This document shows, in pieces, positions 25,643-36,180 of a stretch of DNA of 64,000 nucleotides. Position 1 is the stretch's first letter. Each line of letters starts with the position of its first letter. The translations under genes were made by a program, and so were the position numbers. The stretch comes from Trichococcus sp. K1Tr. Lineage in GTDB: Bacteria > Bacillota > Bacilli > Lactobacillales > Aerococcaceae. The notes below the pieces were generated by a model. It was not told where the DNA came from, made no database searches, and worked only from the letters and a program-made list of their open reading frames with translations. The stretch is taken from NCBI RefSeq assembly GCF_028309625.1, contig NZ_JAQMHR010000004.1:124001-188000 (forward strand), in the 5' to 3' direction.

Positions 25643-27142
25643 ATGGCTGGAAATGGATTGATGATGCAATATTTTGAATGGTATTTGGATGATGATGGTC
25701 AATTATGGAATCGCCTGAAGGAGGATGCAAAACATCTGAAGGAACTGGGCATTACGGCTGTCTGGACTCCTCCGGCCTACAAAGCGACAGGGACGAACGA
25801 TACAGGCTACGGCGTCTACGATCTCTATGATTTAGGTGAATTCGACCAAAAAGGGGCCGTCCGCACAAAATACGGAACCAAGGAAGAGTACTTGGCTGCA
25901 ATCGAAGCCTTGCATGCGGAAGGACTCGCCGTCTATGCTGACGTCGTCCTGAACCACAAAGCCGGCGCTGATGAAACGGAACGCTTCCTTGCTTATGAAG
26001 TGGATCCCGACAACCGTCAGGAAAAGCAGACAAAATCATACGAAATCGAAGGCTGGACGAAATTCACGTTCCCGGGCCGCGGTGACAAATATTCCGACTT
26101 CAAATGGTCATGGGAACATTTCACCGGAACGGACTTTAATAACGAAAACGGCAAAGAAGCCATCTACATGATCAAGGGCTTTGAAAAAGGCTGGACGGAA
26201 AACGAGAGTGTAGACAGCGAATACGGCAATTATGATTATTTGATGTATGCCGATATCGACTACGGCCACCCCGCAGTCGTCGAAGAAGTCAAAAAATGGG
26301 CGGACTGGTACATCAAGGAAACCGGCGTCGACGGCTTCCGCCTGGATGCCATCAAACACATCAATGACCATTTCGTGCAAGAGTTCGTTGAGACGATCCG
26401 CGCACAGCATGGCGATGATTTTTATGTGGTCGGCGAATATTGGAAGTACCGTTATGGGACAATCAAGGAATACTTGGAAGCGACCGACTTCTCTTTGGAT
26501 CTGTTCGATGTCCCTTTGCACCAGAATTTCCACGTCGCATCCCAGCAAGGCAAGGATTACGATCTGCGTGAATTGTTCAAGGAAACGCTGGTCGCCAAAA
26601 ATCCGACCCATGCGGTCACGTTTGTCGACAACCACGATTCGCAACCGGGTCAAGCCCTGCAGTCCTTTGTCGAGCCTTGGTTCAAACCGTTGGCATACGG
26701 CGTGACGCTCTTGCGCGAACAAGGATTTCCGTGCCTATTCTACGGCGATTACTACGGCATCAAAGGTGCGAATCCGATCGACGGCCAACAAACGTTCCTG
26801 GATAAACTGCTCTATCTGCGCGCGAACCATGCTTACGGCGAACAACGCGACTACTTCGACCACAGCAACTGCGTCGGCTGGACCCGTCTCGGGAATGAGG
26901 AGCATCCGTACGGTTTGGCGGCAGTCATTTCCAACAGTGAAGAAGGATTCAAGGATATGTATGTAGGCGAACAATATGCCGGACAGACCTTCGCGGACTA
27001 TACAGGCAACCGTGAAGACAGGGTCGAAATCGCTGAGGACGGCAATGGGCGTTTCCCTGTCAAAGCCGGTTCGATTTCGGTCTGGGTGAAGGACGGCATC
27101 TCTCCGGAGCAAGCCTTCGATGCGAATGCGGTGGAAGGGTAA
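25643..27142 (+). CDS. amyA: Cytoplasmic alpha-amylase, GH13 subfamily 5 type
   Basis: A 499-residue amylase without signal peptide, like the intracellular AmyS/MalS-type enzymes. It starts GNGLMMQYFEWYLDDDGQLW, the usual N-terminus. Conserved regions are ADVVLNHKAGAD (I), GFRLDAIKHI with the nucleophile Asp (II), VVGEYW with the acid/base Glu (III) and FVDNHDSQ with the stabilising Asp (IV). The C-terminal beta domain spans roughly residues 400-490. It would trim maltodextrins or glycogen-like glucan imported by the msm or another transporter. It is a single gene next to msmK. Confidence 0.93.
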   Translation: MAGNGLMMQYFEWYLDDDGQLWNRLKEDAKHLKELGITAVWTPPAYKATGTNDTGYGVYDLYDLGEFDQKGAVRTKYGTKEEYLAAIEALHAEGLAVYADVVLNHKAGADETERFLAYEVDPDNRQEKQTKSYEIEGWTKFTFPGRGDKYSDFKWSWEHFTGTDFNNENGKEAIYMIKGFEKGWTENESVDSEYGNYDYLMYADIDYGHPAVVEEVKKWADWYIKETGVDGFRLDAIKHINDHFVQEFVETIRAQHGDDFYVVGEYWKYRYGTIKEYLEATDFSLDLFDVPLHQNFHVASQQGKDYDLRELFKETLVAKNPTHAVTFVDNHDSQPGQALQSFVEPWFKPLAYGVTLLREQGFPCLFYGDYYGIKGANPIDGQQTFLDKLLYLRANHAYGEQRDYFDHSNCVGWTRLGNEEHPYGLAAVISNSEEGFKDMYVGEQYAGQTFADYTGNREDRVEIAEDGNGRFPVKAGSISVWVKDGISPEQAFDANAVEG

Positions 27143-27196
27143 CTTTTTTCCGAACAACTGCGGGCGAATAGATTGAAGCTAAAACAATAACCCAAT

Positions 27197-27233
27197 AATG
27201 AAGGAGGTGTCTCATGGAGGCACCTCCTTCATT
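27197..27233 (+). terminator. Hairpin after the amylase gene
   Basis: AATGAAGGAGGTG pairs perfectly with CACCTCCTTCATT around an 11-nt loop containing TCTCATGGAG. A mixed T-rich tail (CTTCATT) follows. Confidence 0.7.
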
Positions 27234-27285
27234 CTTCATTATGTGGTCGAGAGCGCTCTTGTCCCGTGAAGGGAGGCTTCGCTGG

Positions 27286-27401
27286 AGTTCGGCCCACATT
27301 CTGCTGGTGTCCTCCGATGAAGGCTGTTTCGTCGTAGTTGAATGCGACTATTGCCGGTGTGCTCCGGTCGGAAGGTCCTTCACCGGAGCTGCGCCCGCAT
27401 T
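27286..27401 (+). repeat. Dispersed repeat, copy 1
   Basis: About 116 bp that align without gaps, inverted, to 37665-37780 (by hand about 66 of 108 bases identical over 36 codons). In both copies one frame stays open and reads AHILLV-SD with a later PVG and FSG/FTG. The flanking sequence is unrelated. The 27234-27447 gap holds nothing else assignable. Confidence 0.65.
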
Positions 27402-27447
27402 CATTCCAGCGCCCTCCTCCAGCCAAAACACGCAAATACATGCATAA

Positions 27448-27485
27448 GAAAAAGGCTGTCCTCAATGTGAGCGACAGCCTTTTTC
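27448..27485. terminator. Bidirectional terminator after msmK
   Basis: GAAAAAGGCTGTC pairs with GACAGCCTTTTTC around CTCAATGTGAGC. Confidence 0.9.
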
Positions 27486-27547
27486 TATGGGGGGGAGGGT
27501 AGGTTAGAACTGGAAAGCGTAATTAAGGTGATGCCGCCATCCTCTGG

Positions 27548-28657
27548 TTAAGGAATGGTGATCACATCTTGGGATTGCTTGTCGAAGAAGTGGGACTTGT
27601 TCATGTTGAAGGCCAAATCAATGACCTCGCCTGGCGAATGGAAATCGCGTGCGTCCACACGGGAAATGAATTCTGTTCCGCCGACTTTACTGTAAAGCAT
27701 GGTTTCAGCACCCAATAATTCGGATACGACCACTTCCGCTTTGACAGCCCAAGTCGGGTTGGTATCAAGAACGATCTGCTCACTTTGGATATCTTCCGGA
27801 CGGATGCCGAAAGTCAATTCTTTGCCGTTGTAGCCTTTATCTTCCAAGACTCTGCGTTTTCCGGCCGGCAAGGTCAATTTAAGACCTTCACCGTTCGTGA
27901 TGACGCCATCCTGCAACGTTACGTTGAAGAAGTTCATGGCAGGCGAGCCGATGAATCCGGCTACGAAGACGTTCACTGGTGTATCGTAGACTTCTTTCGG
28001 GCTGCCGATCTGTTGCACAAAGCCATCCTTCATGATGACGATACGATCCGCCATGGTCATCGCTTCGGTTTGGTCATGGGTTACGTAGATGGTTGTCGTG
28101 TTCAGGCGACGGTGCAATTTTGCGATTTCAGCACGCATGGCCACACGCAATTTTGCGTCCAAGTTTGATAACGGCTCATCCATCAGGAAGACTTTTGCGT
28201 CACGCACGATTGCGCGACCCAAGGCGACACGCTGTCTTTGACCACCGGACAGAGCTGCCGGTTTGCGGTCCAAGTATTCCGTCAAGCCCAGGATGTCCGC
28301 TGCATTATCAACACGTTTTTTGATTTCATCTTTGCTGTACTTTCTCAGTTTCAGACCGAAAGCCATATTGTCGAATACGGTCATATGCGGGTAGAGTGCA
28401 TAGTTCTGGAACACCATCGCGATATCGCGGTCTTTCGGTGCCACATCGTTCATGACAGTATCGCCGATGACCAATTCGCCTTCCGAAATATCTTCTAGGC
28501 CAGCAATCATACGCAGCGTCGTTGACTTTCCGCAACCGGAAGGACCGACAAAGACGATGAATTCGCGATCTTTGATTTGTAAGTTGAAATCTGTCACTGA
28601 GTAATTAGGGGAATTGTCATATTTTTTGTGGATGCTGTTCAATTGGATCTCTACCAT
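27548..28657 (-). CDS. msmK: Multi-sugar ABC transporter ATPase
   Basis: A 369-residue MalK/UgpC-family ATPase. Walker A is GPSGCGKST (about residues 39-47), the Q-loop is [12 protein letters not shown], the signature is [10 protein letters not shown], Walker B is [12 protein letters not shown], and the switch is [11 protein letters not shown]-terminal OB/TOBE regulatory domain runs from about residue 240 ([20 protein letters not shown]). In streptococci one such protein energises several sugar importers; with no ATPase in the msm operon, this gene is the probable partner of MsmFG. It is monocistronic, and a 346-bp gap follows upstream. Confidence 0.93.
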   Translation of the reverse strand: MVEIQLNSIHKKYDNSPNYSVTDFNLQIKDREFIVFVGPSGCGKSTTLRMIAGLEDISEGELVIGDTVMNDVAPKDRDIAMVFQNYALYPHMTVFDNMAFGLKLRKYSKDEIKKRVDNAADILGLTEYLDRKPAALSGGQRQRVALGRAIVRDAKVFLMDEPLSNLDAKLRVAMRAEIAKLHRRLNTTTIYVTHDQTEAMTMADRIVIMKDGFVQQIGSPKEVYDTPVNVFVAGFIGSPAMNFFNVTLQDGVITNGEGLKLTLPAGKRRVLEDKGYNGKELTFGIRPEDIQSEQIVLDTNPTWAVKAEVVVSELLGAETMLYSKVGGTEFISRVDARDFHSPGEVIDLAFNMNKSHFFDKQSQDVITIP

Positions 28658-29003
28658 GTATTTGTACCTGCCTTTTGATTTTTTTTGGCTTTCTTTTATG
28701 TCCTTATCTTATTTGAAAGCGGATTCCATGACCACGGGAAACTGCCCAAAAAGAAAGCCGATTTTTTGTGCACAATGCCGAAGGCGCTTTCTTGGCGTGG
28801 GGAGCTTTTAGAAAAACCTCAGGAATAGGTCATGAAAAAGTCTCAATTCATTGCTATAGTTTACACAGCGCTCGCCCGAAAGCATTAAGAAAGGGCAAGC
28901 ACACAACTAAACCGTGAAAAACAGCCGTTGTTTTGGTAAAATGGTTCTTTGATACGTGAAAGAGCGATACAGAGATACTAGAGAGAAAAAGGGGTTTTGA
29001 TCC
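28658..29003. other. Intergenic region between msmK and dut, no gene seen
   Basis: An inverted repeat AGAAAGC...GCGCTTTCT lies around 28755-28793, and TAAAAT (about 28937-28942) could be a -10 for dut. I found no clear cre site and no open frame with a ribosome site. Confidence 0.5.
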
Positions 29004-29549
29004 ATGAACAAAAGAGGGTTTGAAGTCATCAGCAGTTATGCCGATAAAAACATCCAATTACCCAAGCGTGCAACGAAACACGCAGCGGGATACGATTTTG
29101 AGGCAGCCGAAGAAATCGTCTTGCCGGCGATCTGGAAGACGGTCGTGCAAAGTGCGGGATCGCATCTTACGGAAATCTTCAACAGCGACAAGGATGAGGC
29201 GCTCGAAAAGAAAGAGCAGCTTTTGCGTCCGCTTTTGGTGCCTACCGGGATCAAAGCCTACATGCAGGATGACGAATATTTGCAATTGACGAACCGTTCC
29301 AGCAATCCGCTGAAAAATTTCATCGTGCTGCCGAACGGCGTGGGCATTGTCGATGCGGATTATTACAATAACGAAGGCAATGAAGGACACATCTACTTCC
29401 AATTCCTGAATTTCGGCTTGCGCGACAAAGTGATCAGCAAGGGTGATCGCATCGGCCAGGGCATCTTCCTACAGTTCCTGAAAGCTGACCAGGATGAAGC
29501 AGAAGGAACGGAACGCACAGGCGGTTTCGGCTCGTCAGGACAAGCCTAA
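29004..29549 (+). CDS. dut: dUTP diphosphatase-family protein
   Basis: A 181-residue trimeric-type dUTPase: dUTP to dUMP + pyrophosphate. Motif 1 is AAGYDFEA (about residues 27-34), motif 2 LTNRSSNPLKN with the Arg-Ser-Ser pair, motif 3 LPNGVGIVDADYY with the catalytic Asp, motif 4 SKGDRIGQGIF, and motif 5 RTGGFGSSG, which closes over the nucleotide. About 30 extra residues lie between motifs 1 and 2 (WKTVVQSAGSHLTEIFN), as in other Lactobacillales versions. AGAAAAAGGGG precedes the ATG. It is followed 100 bp later by radA. Confidence 0.88.
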   Translation: MNKRGFEVISSYADKNIQLPKRATKHAAGYDFEAAEEIVLPAIWKTVVQSAGSHLTEIFNSDKDEALEKKEQLLRPLLVPTGIKAYMQDDEYLQLTNRSSNPLKNFIVLPNGVGIVDADYYNNEGNEGHIYFQFLNFGLRDKVISKGDRIGQGIFLQFLKADQDEAEGTERTGGFGSSGQA

Positions 29550-29652
29550 AAAGAAAAACCAAATCCACGGGTATTTGCGTATTGTTATACGTAGAATAGG
29601 CTTTTTGTGATAAAATAAGATAAGTTGGTTCATACTTGAAGGAGAGATTCAT

Positions 29653-31035
29653 TTGGCAAAAAAAAATGCAGTGAAATACGTTTGTCAGGCTTGCGGGTAC
29701 GAGTCGCCGAAATGGCTGGGACGTTGCCCGAACTGCAACACTTGGAACCAAATGGAGGAAGAACGGGAAGCGACGAAAGCAGTGAAGCAGCAGCAGCGTT
29801 CCAATTTCAGCGGGAACGTACCTGAAGCGATCGCCATCCAGGACATCAAAACCGAAAATCTGCCGCGCGTCAAAACGCAGATGGAAGAAGTCAACCATGT
29901 GTTGGGCGGAGGAATCGTGCCCGGTTCGCTGATTTTGATCGGGGGCGACCCCGGCATCGGCAAGTCCACTTTGCTGCTGCAGGTTTCGGCGCAGATCAAC
30001 CAGGGTGGTCACCGCGTTCTTTATATCTCCGGAGAGGAAAGTGCGAGTCAGATCAAATTGCGGGCGGAACGGCTGGGGGTCAAGGGTACCGACTTCTACA
30101 TCTACCCGGAAACGGATGTCGACGCGATCCGCAGCACGATTGAGCGGATTAAGCCGGAATTCGTCATCGTGGACTCGATCCAGACGATGATCCATCCGGA
30201 CATCACGAGCACGGCCGGCAGCGTAACGCAAGTGCGTGAATGCACCGCCGAATTCATGCGGATCGCAAAGAACAACGACATCGCGATTTTCATCGTCGGA
30301 CACGTGACGAAGGAAGGCGCCATCGCAGGGCCGCGGATGCTGGAGCATATGGTGGATACAGTGCTGTATTTTGAAGGCGACCGGCATCATGCCTTCAGGA
30401 TCCTGCGCGCTGTCAAAAACCGTTTCGGATCGACCGACGAAATCGGCGTTTTCGAGATGATCGAAGGCGGTCTGCGCGAGGTGCGGAATCCTTCCGAGCT
30501 GTTCCTGGAAGAGCGGCTCGCCGGCGCTTCCGGATCGGCAGTCGTTGCGTCGCTCGAGGGCACGCGCCCGATTTTGGCCGAGATCCAATGCCTGATCACG
30601 CCGACGGTCTTCGGGAATGCCCGCCGGACTGCAAGCGGCTTGGACTACAACCGGGTTTCGCTGATCATGGCCGTACTGGAAAAACGGGCGGGCTTGCTGC
30701 TGCAGAACCAGGATGCCTACTTCAAATCGACAGGCGGCGTGAAGCTGGATGAGCCAGCCATCGACTTGGCCGTGGCGGTCAGCATCGCTTCAAGCTATTG
30801 GGACACCGAGACTTCCGCGACAGAGTGCTTTATCGGCGAAATCGGCCTGACCGGGGAAATCCGCCGGGTGAGCCGGATCGAGCAACGCGTCAACGAAGCT
30901 GAAAAATTGGGCTTCACGAAGGTGTATCTGCCGAAGAACAATATGGCCGGCTGGAAGCACCCGAAAGGCATCCAAATCGTTCCCGTCGCAACGCTTCAAG
31001 AAACGCTGCGCAAAGTATTTCCGAATAAAAATTGA
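29653..31035 (+). CDS. radA: DNA repair protein RadA
   Basis: A 460-residue RadA/Sms branch-migration helicase for recombination intermediates. It has an N-terminal zinc finger ([18 protein letters not shown]), a RecA-like ATPase with Walker [11 protein letters not shown], the RadA-specific KNRFG motif ([11 protein letters not shown]), and a C-terminal Lon-like domain ([14 protein letters not shown]). The start is TTG, 8 bases after AAGGAGAG. The stop overlaps the in-frame candidates of the next gene, giving tight coupling to yacL. This opens the Firmicute radA-yacL-gltX-cysES string; disA and ispDF of the Bacillus order are absent here. Confidence 0.97.
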   Translation: MAKKNAVKYVCQACGYESPKWLGRCPNCNTWNQMEEEREATKAVKQQQRSNFSGNVPEAIAIQDIKTENLPRVKTQMEEVNHVLGGGIVPGSLILIGGDPGIGKSTLLLQVSAQINQGGHRVLYISGEESASQIKLRAERLGVKGTDFYIYPETDVDAIRSTIERIKPEFVIVDSIQTMIHPDITSTAGSVTQVRECTAEFMRIAKNNDIAIFIVGHVTKEGAIAGPRMLEHMVDTVLYFEGDRHHAFRILRAVKNRFGSTDEIGVFEMIEGGLREVRNPSELFLEERLAGASGSAVVASLEGTRPILAEIQCLITPTVFGNARRTASGLDYNRVSLIMAVLEKRAGLLLQNQDAYFKSTGGVKLDEPAIDLAVAVSIASSYWDTETSATECFIGEIGLTGEIRRVSRIEQRVNEAEKLGFTKVYLPKNNMAGWKHPKGIQIVPVATLQETLRKVFPNKN

Positions 31036-31061
31036 TGACAGAAGGAAAGAGAGGGAAGCCT

Positions 31062-32156
31062 TTGAAACGGAAAATCATTACGGCCGTCTTCCTGATGGTG
31101 GGCGGCAGCGCTGGTATTACAGCACTGCCTTACCTGTGGGAATTAGCGGGCATACGAAACAATCTTTTCAACAATGTTTTTGTTAATTTTGGGGTTGGAG
31201 CACTTATATTTTATTTATTGTCATTTTTATTGATGAAATTGATTTTGGACGTCATCCAAAAGATAGAGAATTATTTCAGCACCTTATCGGTGAGCTACAT
31301 GCTGTTCGGTTCGATCGGAACGATCATCGGGCTGGTGTTGGCTTGGCTGATCGGCATCCCGTTGACATCACTGAGGATTCCGGTCATCAACGATGTGCTG
31401 CCGGCTATCCTGTCCTTGATCCTGGCCTATCTGGGCTTCCGCGTGGGGACTACTCGGATTGAAGAATTCCGTAAACTGTTCGCAGCGAAACCGAAAAAGC
31501 AGGAAGAAACGCAGATGCTTGACCGCAAAGCGGATGATACCTTCCGCAAATACAAGATTTTGGATACGAGTGTCATCATCGACGGGCGCATCTACGACAT
31601 CGCCAAAACCGGCTTCCTGGAAGGCGTCATCGTCATCCCGAACTTCGTCTTGCGCGAACTGCAGTATATCGCTGACTCCTCCGACAGCCTGAAGCGCGTA
31701 AGGGGCAGACGGGGATTGGATATCCTGAACAAACTCCAAAAAGAAGAAGATATCGTCGTGGAAAGCTACGATGGTGAATTCGAAGAGATTCCCGAAGTCG
31801 ACAGCAAGCTGATCCGTTTGGCGAAACTGATCGACGGCATCGTCATCACGAACGACTATAACCTGAACAAAGTCTGCGAGTTCCAGAATGTGCCGGTATT
31901 GAACATCAATGCCTTGGCAAATGCCGTGAAGCCGGTCGTCATACCCGGTGAATACATGGTCGTCACCGTCATCAAAGTCGGAACGGAACGTAATCAAGGT
32001 GTGGCCTATCTGGATGACGGCACGATGATCGTCGTCGAAGAGGGACAGCATTACATGAACGAGACGATCGAAGTCGTCGTCACGAGCGCCTTGCAGACAG
32101 CTGCCGGCCGCATGATCTTCGCGAAGCCTGCGCATTCACAAAAAGGCATCAAATAG
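31062..32156 (+). CDS. yacL: PIN/TRAM domain membrane protein YacL
   Basis: A 364-residue protein with four N-terminal membrane helices (residues about 5-140), a PIN nuclease-like domain (KILDTSVIIDGRIYD, then DGIVITNDYNLNKV with acidic metal ligands) and a C-terminal TRAM RNA-binding domain (GEYMVVTVIKVG). The start is taken as TTG at 31062, because GAGAGGG precedes it and MKRKIITAVF matches relatives; an ATG at 31035 would add nine residues. Membrane-anchored RNase activity is suggested by the family, not shown. It lies within the radA-gltX cluster. Confidence 0.88.
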   Translation: MKRKIITAVFLMVGGSAGITALPYLWELAGIRNNLFNNVFVNFGVGALIFYLLSFLLMKLILDVIQKIENYFSTLSVSYMLFGSIGTIIGLVLAWLIGIPLTSLRIPVINDVLPAILSLILAYLGFRVGTTRIEEFRKLFAAKPKKQEETQMLDRKADDTFRKYKILDTSVIIDGRIYDIAKTGFLEGVIVIPNFVLRELQYIADSSDSLKRVRGRRGLDILNKLQKEEDIVVESYDGEFEEIPEVDSKLIRLAKLIDGIVITNDYNLNKVCEFQNVPVLNINALANAVKPVVIPGEYMVVTVIKVGTERNQGVAYLDDGTMIVVEEGQHYMNETIEVVVTSALQTAAGRMIFAKPAHSQKGIK

Positions 32157-32204
32157 GAAATCCAGCACGACATAACCAGCTCCACAGAAAAGGGGATACT
32201 TCAT

Positions 32205-33674
32205 ATGACAAAGAAAATCCGCGTACGTTATGCACCAAGCCCAACCGGTAACCTGCATATCGGAAACGCCCGTACCGCATTGTTCAACTATCTGTTTGCC
32301 CGCCATAACGACGGCGAGTTCATCATCCGCACGGAAGATACGGACCTAAAACGCAACCTTGAACACGGCGAAGAAAGCCAACTGAAAAACTTGGCATGGT
32401 TAGGGATGGACTGGGATGAAGGTCCGGACAAACCAGGCAAATTCGGACCGTACCGTCAATCCGAAAGACAGCATATCTACGATCCGTTGGTCGATCAACT
32501 GCTTCTGTCCAACCGCGCCTACAAGTGCTACTGCAACGAGGAAGAGTTGGAAACGGAGCGCGAACAGCAAAGAGCACGCGGCGAAATGCCTCATTACAGC
32601 GGCAAATGTGCAAACTTGACGCCTTCCCAACAAGCTGAAAAAGAAGCACAAGGCATCACACCGGTCATCCGTTTCCGTGTGCCGATCGAAAACACTTATA
32701 CATTCGATGACATCGTCAAAGGACCGATCACATTCGAAGCCAGCAGCGTCGGCGGGGACTACATCATCCGCAAACGCGACGGCTTCCCGACCTATAATTT
32801 TGCAGTTGCCGTGGACGATCACATGATGGCCATCACCCACGTCCTGCGCGGGGATGACCACATCGCCAATACACCGAAACAAATGATGATCTATGAAGCC
32901 TTCGATTGGAAAATACCTACTTTCGGACACATGACGTTGATCATCAACAGCGAAACAGGCAAAAAATTGAGTAAACGCGATGAAACGATCCTGCAGTTCA
33001 TCGAACAATACAAAGACTTGGGCTACCTGCCGGAAGCGATGTTCAACTTCATCACGCTGCTGGGCTGGTCACCTGTCGGAGAAGACGAAATCTTCTCGAA
33101 AGACGATCTGATCAAGATGTTCGATCCGGAACGCCTGAGCAAATCACCTGCTGCCTTCGACCAGAAGAAACTGGAATGGATCAACAACCAGTACATGAAG
33201 AGCGCCGACCTGGACACAATCGTAACTTTGGCCGCGCCTCACTTGGTGGCTGCCGGCAAATTGCCGGAAAACCCAAGCGAAGCCGACAACGAATACGCGA
33301 AAAAACTGATCGGTCTTTATCACGAGCAAATGAGCTATGCCGCTGAGATCGTTTCCCTGTCGGAAATGTTCTTCGCTGATGAACTCAGCCTGGACGCAGA
33401 AGCGCAGGAAATATTGGCTGCCGAAACAGCGCCGACCGTGCTTGCCGCGTTCAAAGAGCAATTGCTTGCCATCGAGCCGTTCGAAGAAGCAGAAATCCTG
33501 GGCGCCATCAAGGCGGTCCAAAAGGAAACCAAAATCAAAGGCAAGAACCTGTTCATGGCCATCCGTGTCGCCGTCAGCGGCCAAATGCACGGGCCTGAAA
33601 TCGGCAAGACCATCGAAGTGCTGGGCAGAGAAAAGAGCTTGGCCCACCTGAACAGCGTTTTGGAAAAGATGTAG
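32205..33674 (+). CDS. gltX: Glutamyl-tRNA synthetase
   Basis: A 489-residue class I synthetase. HIGH appears in [18 protein letters not shown] in GKKLSKRDE, and the C-terminal anticodon-binding helical domain starts at about residue 330. As in most Firmicutes it probably charges both tRNA-Glu and tRNA-Gln. AAAAGGGG precedes the ATG. The upstream gap is only 48 bp and holds no T-box. The neighbours cysE and cysS follow in the common gltX-cysE-cysS order. Confidence 0.97.
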   Translation: MTKKIRVRYAPSPTGNLHIGNARTALFNYLFARHNDGEFIIRTEDTDLKRNLEHGEESQLKNLAWLGMDWDEGPDKPGKFGPYRQSERQHIYDPLVDQLLLSNRAYKCYCNEEELETEREQQRARGEMPHYSGKCANLTPSQQAEKEAQGITPVIRFRVPIENTYTFDDIVKGPITFEASSVGGDYIIRKRDGFPTYNFAVAVDDHMMAITHVLRGDDHIANTPKQMMIYEAFDWKIPTFGHMTLIINSETGKKLSKRDETILQFIEQYKDLGYLPEAMFNFITLLGWSPVGEDEIFSKDDLIKMFDPERLSKSPAAFDQKKLEWINNQYMKSADLDTIVTLAAPHLVAAGKLPENPSEADNEYAKKLIGLYHEQMSYAAEIVSLSEMFFADELSLDAEAQEILAAETAPTVLAAFKEQLLAIEPFEEAEILGAIKAVQKETKIKGKNLFMAIRVAVSGQMHGPEIGKTIEVLGREKSLAHLNSVLEKM

Positions 33675-33751
33675 GACCGACAAAAAAGTATAGCAAAAAT
33701 GAGCTTATTCTATATAATAGATGGATAATCCAAAAAGGAGCATGAAATGAC

Positions 33752-34270
33752 TTGAATAGATTACGCGAAACAATTCAAACCATAAAAGATCATGATCCGG
33801 CCGCGAGGAGTACGTTGGAAGTCGTTCTGACGTACCCGGGGTTACATGCCATCCTTATATATGATATCGCTCATTTTTTTTATAAGCGAAAATGGTATAC
33901 CTTCAGCCGGGTGATTTCGCATCTCGGGCGTTTCTTAACCGGGATCGAAATCCATCCCGGAGCGACGATCGGACATCGCTTGTTCATCGACCACGGCATG
34001 GGGATCGTCATCGGGGAAACAGCCGAAGTCGGCGATGATGTCATGATTTACCATGGCGTGACGCTGGGCGGCACCGGGAAAGACACCGGCAAGCGCCATC
34101 CCACGATCGGGAACAATGTCCTCTTGTCCGCCCATGTGCAGGTGCTGGGGCCGATCAAAATCGGCGACAATGCCAAAATCGGGGCATCCGCAGTCGTCGT
34201 CAGCGAAATTCCGCCTGATGTCACAGCGGTCGGTATACCCGCAAAGATCGTTCGTTACCACAAGCTGTAA
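33752..34270 (+). CDS. cysE: Serine O-acetyltransferase
   Basis: A 172-residue left-handed beta-helix acyltransferase: serine + acetyl-CoA to O-acetylserine, the first step of cysteine synthesis. The hexapeptide repeats run from [15 protein letters not shown] to [13 protein letters not shown]; the catalytic His/Asp are in FIDHGMG and [12 protein letters not shown]. Nearby ATGs are followed at once by stops, so the TTG start after AAAAAGGAG is the only sound one. It is short like Bacillus CysE, lacking most of the enterobacterial N-terminal domain. Confidence 0.92.
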   Translation: MNRLRETIQTIKDHDPAARSTLEVVLTYPGLHAILIYDIAHFFYKRKWYTFSRVISHLGRFLTGIEIHPGATIGHRLFIDHGMGIVIGETAEVGDDVMIYHGVTLGGTGKDTGKRHPTIGNNVLLSAHVQVLGPIKIGDNAKIGASAVVVSEIPPDVTAVGIPAKIVRYHKL

Positions 34271-34311
34271 GAAAACAAAAAATCCAGAAATCAACAGAAT
34301 GAGTAGCAAAC

Positions 34312-34335
34312 AAAAAAGGGCATCAGCCCTTTTTT
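34312..34335 (+). terminator. Hairpin between cysE and cysS
   Basis: AAAAAAGGG and CCCTTTTTT flank a 6-nt loop. It could end part of the transcripts before cysS, which starts 22 bp later. Confidence 0.65.
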
Positions 34336-34357
34336 CGAAGCTGGAAAGGAGTGCGCA

Positions 34358-35770
34358 ATGTTAAAAATCTACAATACCCTGACGCGCGAAAAAGAAGAGT
34401 TCCAACCGATCCAAAAGAATAAGGTGGGCATGTACGTCTGCGGTCCGACCGTCTACAACTACATCCACATCGGCAACGCGCGCAGCACTGTGGCTTTCGA
34501 TACCGTCCGCCGCTATCTGGAATACCGCGGCTATGACGTGAATTTCGTTTCGAACTTCACCGACGTGGACGACAAAATCATCCGCGCCGCAAAAGAGCTG
34601 GGCATTTCCGCGAAGGAAGTCGCTGAAAAGTTCATCGCAGCCTTCTATGAAGATACCGCCGCGCTGCACGTCGAAAAAGCGACGCTGAATCCGCGCGTGA
34701 TGGAAAACATCCCGGAAATTATCGCCTTCATCGGCGAACTGATCGAAAAAGGTTACGCCTATGCGGCCGACGGGGACGTCTATTACCGCACCGGCAAGTT
34801 CAAGGATTACGGCAAATTGAGCGATCAGTCGATCAAGGACTTGATTGTCGGCGCCAGCGAACGCTTGGATGCTGAAGAGAACATCAAGAAAGAGGATCAG
34901 CTCGATTTCGCGCTTTGGAAAGAAGCGAAGCCGGATGAAGTCTCTTGGGAATCGCCTTGGGGTCCGGGACGCCCGGGCTGGCATATCGAATGCTCCGTGA
35001 TGGCGACCAAATACTTGGGCGACACCATCGATATCCATGGCGGCGGCCATGACCTGACTTTCCCGCATCACGAAAACGAAATCGCGCAGAGTGAGGCCAA
35101 AACCGGCAAAACCTTCGCGAACTACTGGATGCACAACGGCTTCGTCACGATCGGCGAAGATGCTGAGAAGATGAGCAAGTCGCTCGGGAACTTCGTGACG
35201 GTGCATGATATCCTGAAGGAAGTCGATCCGCAGGTACTGCGTTTCTTCCTCGGAACAGCGCACTACCGCCGTCCTGTAAAATACAGCGAAAAAGCCATCG
35301 AAGAAGCCAAAATAAACCTGGATAAGGTCAAAATCGCCTATCAGAACGCCCATTACCGCCTGCAGGATGCCGTTGCGGCACTGCCGGACGATGCCGAAAA
35401 ATTGGCTTTGTTCCAGAATCTGCAGGAACAGTTCGTTACCGAAATGGACGACGATTTCCAGGCGGATAACGCCATGACGATCGTTTACCAGTTCGCCAAA
35501 GAATTGAACATCTACGCAGAAGGTGAAGCTGTTTCTGAAGCGGTCATCACCAAAGCACTTGCTTTATACAAAGCGATGGTCGGCGTCTTCGGCGTCGTGC
35601 TGGAGGAAGAGGCTTTGTTGGATGATGATATCCAAACGCTGATTGATGAACGGACACAAGCACGAACAGACAAAAATTTCGCCCGCAGTGATGAAATCCG
35701 TGATTACCTGAAAGATCAGGGCATCATCCTGGATGACACTTCGCAGGGCACCAGATGGAGAAGAGCATAG
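34358..35770 (+). CDS. cysS: Cysteinyl-tRNA synthetase
   Basis: A 470-residue class I synthetase. The zinc Cys/HIGH region is [25 protein letters not shown] and [14 protein letters not shown] carry the other zinc ligands, and the KMSKS motif is [19 protein letters not shown] precedes the ATG. The stop overlaps the start of mrnC by one base. Order and coupling (cysS-mrnC-rlmB) are those of Bacillus. Confidence 0.97.
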   Translation: MLKIYNTLTREKEEFQPIQKNKVGMYVCGPTVYNYIHIGNARSTVAFDTVRRYLEYRGYDVNFVSNFTDVDDKIIRAAKELGISAKEVAEKFIAAFYEDTAALHVEKATLNPRVMENIPEIIAFIGELIEKGYAYAADGDVYYRTGKFKDYGKLSDQSIKDLIVGASERLDAEENIKKEDQLDFALWKEAKPDEVSWESPWGPGRPGWHIECSVMATKYLGDTIDIHGGGHDLTFPHHENEIAQSEAKTGKTFANYWMHNGFVTIGEDAEKMSKSLGNFVTVHDILKEVDPQVLRFFLGTAHYRRPVKYSEKAIEEAKINLDKVKIAYQNAHYRLQDAVAALPDDAEKLALFQNLQEQFVTEMDDDFQADNAMTIVYQFAKELNIYAEGEAVSEAVITKALALYKAMVGVFGVVLEEEALLDDDIQTLIDERTQARTDKNFARSDEIRDYLKDQGIILDDTSQGTRWRRA

Positions 35771-36180
35771 TGACAGAACAAAATTGGAGCTTATTGAACG
35801 GTCTTGCCTTGGCGTATGTCGGCGATGCCGCTTATGAGACCTATATCAGAACGCATTTATTAGAAAAAGGACACACCAAACCAAACCAGCTCCACCGTCG
35901 GGCGACTTTTTTCGTTTCGGCTAAAGCCCAAGCGAAGCTGATGCACGCGTTGCTTGCCAAAGAGGGCTTCCTGAGCGAAGAAGAAGTGGATATGTACCGT
36001 CGCGGCCGCAACAGCAAGAGCCATACGATCGCCAAAAATGCGGACGTAACGACCTACCGCATCGCGACCGGTTTCGAGTCGTTGATGGGCTATCTGCATC
36101 TTTCCGGGCAAGTGGCACGGCTTGAAGAGTTGATCCGTTGGTGTATCCAAGAAGTCGAGGAAAATAATTATGAAAAATAA
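35770..36180 (+). CDS. mrnC: Mini-ribonuclease III
   Basis: A 136-residue RNase III catalytic domain without a double-stranded RNA-binding domain: matures 23S rRNA. LALAYVGDAAYETYIR is the RNase III signature with acidic metal ligands; RRGRNSKSHT is a typical basic loop. GTG at 35770 is chosen because GGAGAAG lies 6 bases before it and MTEQNWSLLNGLALAYVGD fits relatives; an ATG at 35755 would overlap cysS further. It overlaps rlmB by 11 bases. Confidence 0.92.
   Translation: MTEQNWSLLNGLALAYVGDAAYETYIRTHLLEKGHTKPNQLHRRATFFVSAKAQAKLMHALLAKEGFLSEEEVDMYRRGRNSKSHTIAKNADVTTYRIATGFESLMGYLHLSGQVARLEELIRWCIQEVEENNYEK

Noticed and set aside
27229-27465. A 78-codon minus-strand frame over dispersed repeat copy 1
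   Set aside because: The same frame is broken by a stop in copy 2, while the plus-strand frame is open in both, so this one is probably incidental.
29434-30588. A 384-codon open frame antisense to radA and the end of dut
   Set aside because: radA has all its motifs on the other strand; the antisense frame has no family features and reflects GC-rich third positions.
31368-32135. A 255-codon open frame antisense to yacL
   Set aside because: The PIN and TRAM motifs are on the plus strand; the antisense product is a low-information Asp/His-rich shadow.
32157-34357. T-box leaders for gltX, cysE or cysS
   Set aside because: The gaps are too short (48-90 bp) and lack the T-box core and an antiterminator stem.
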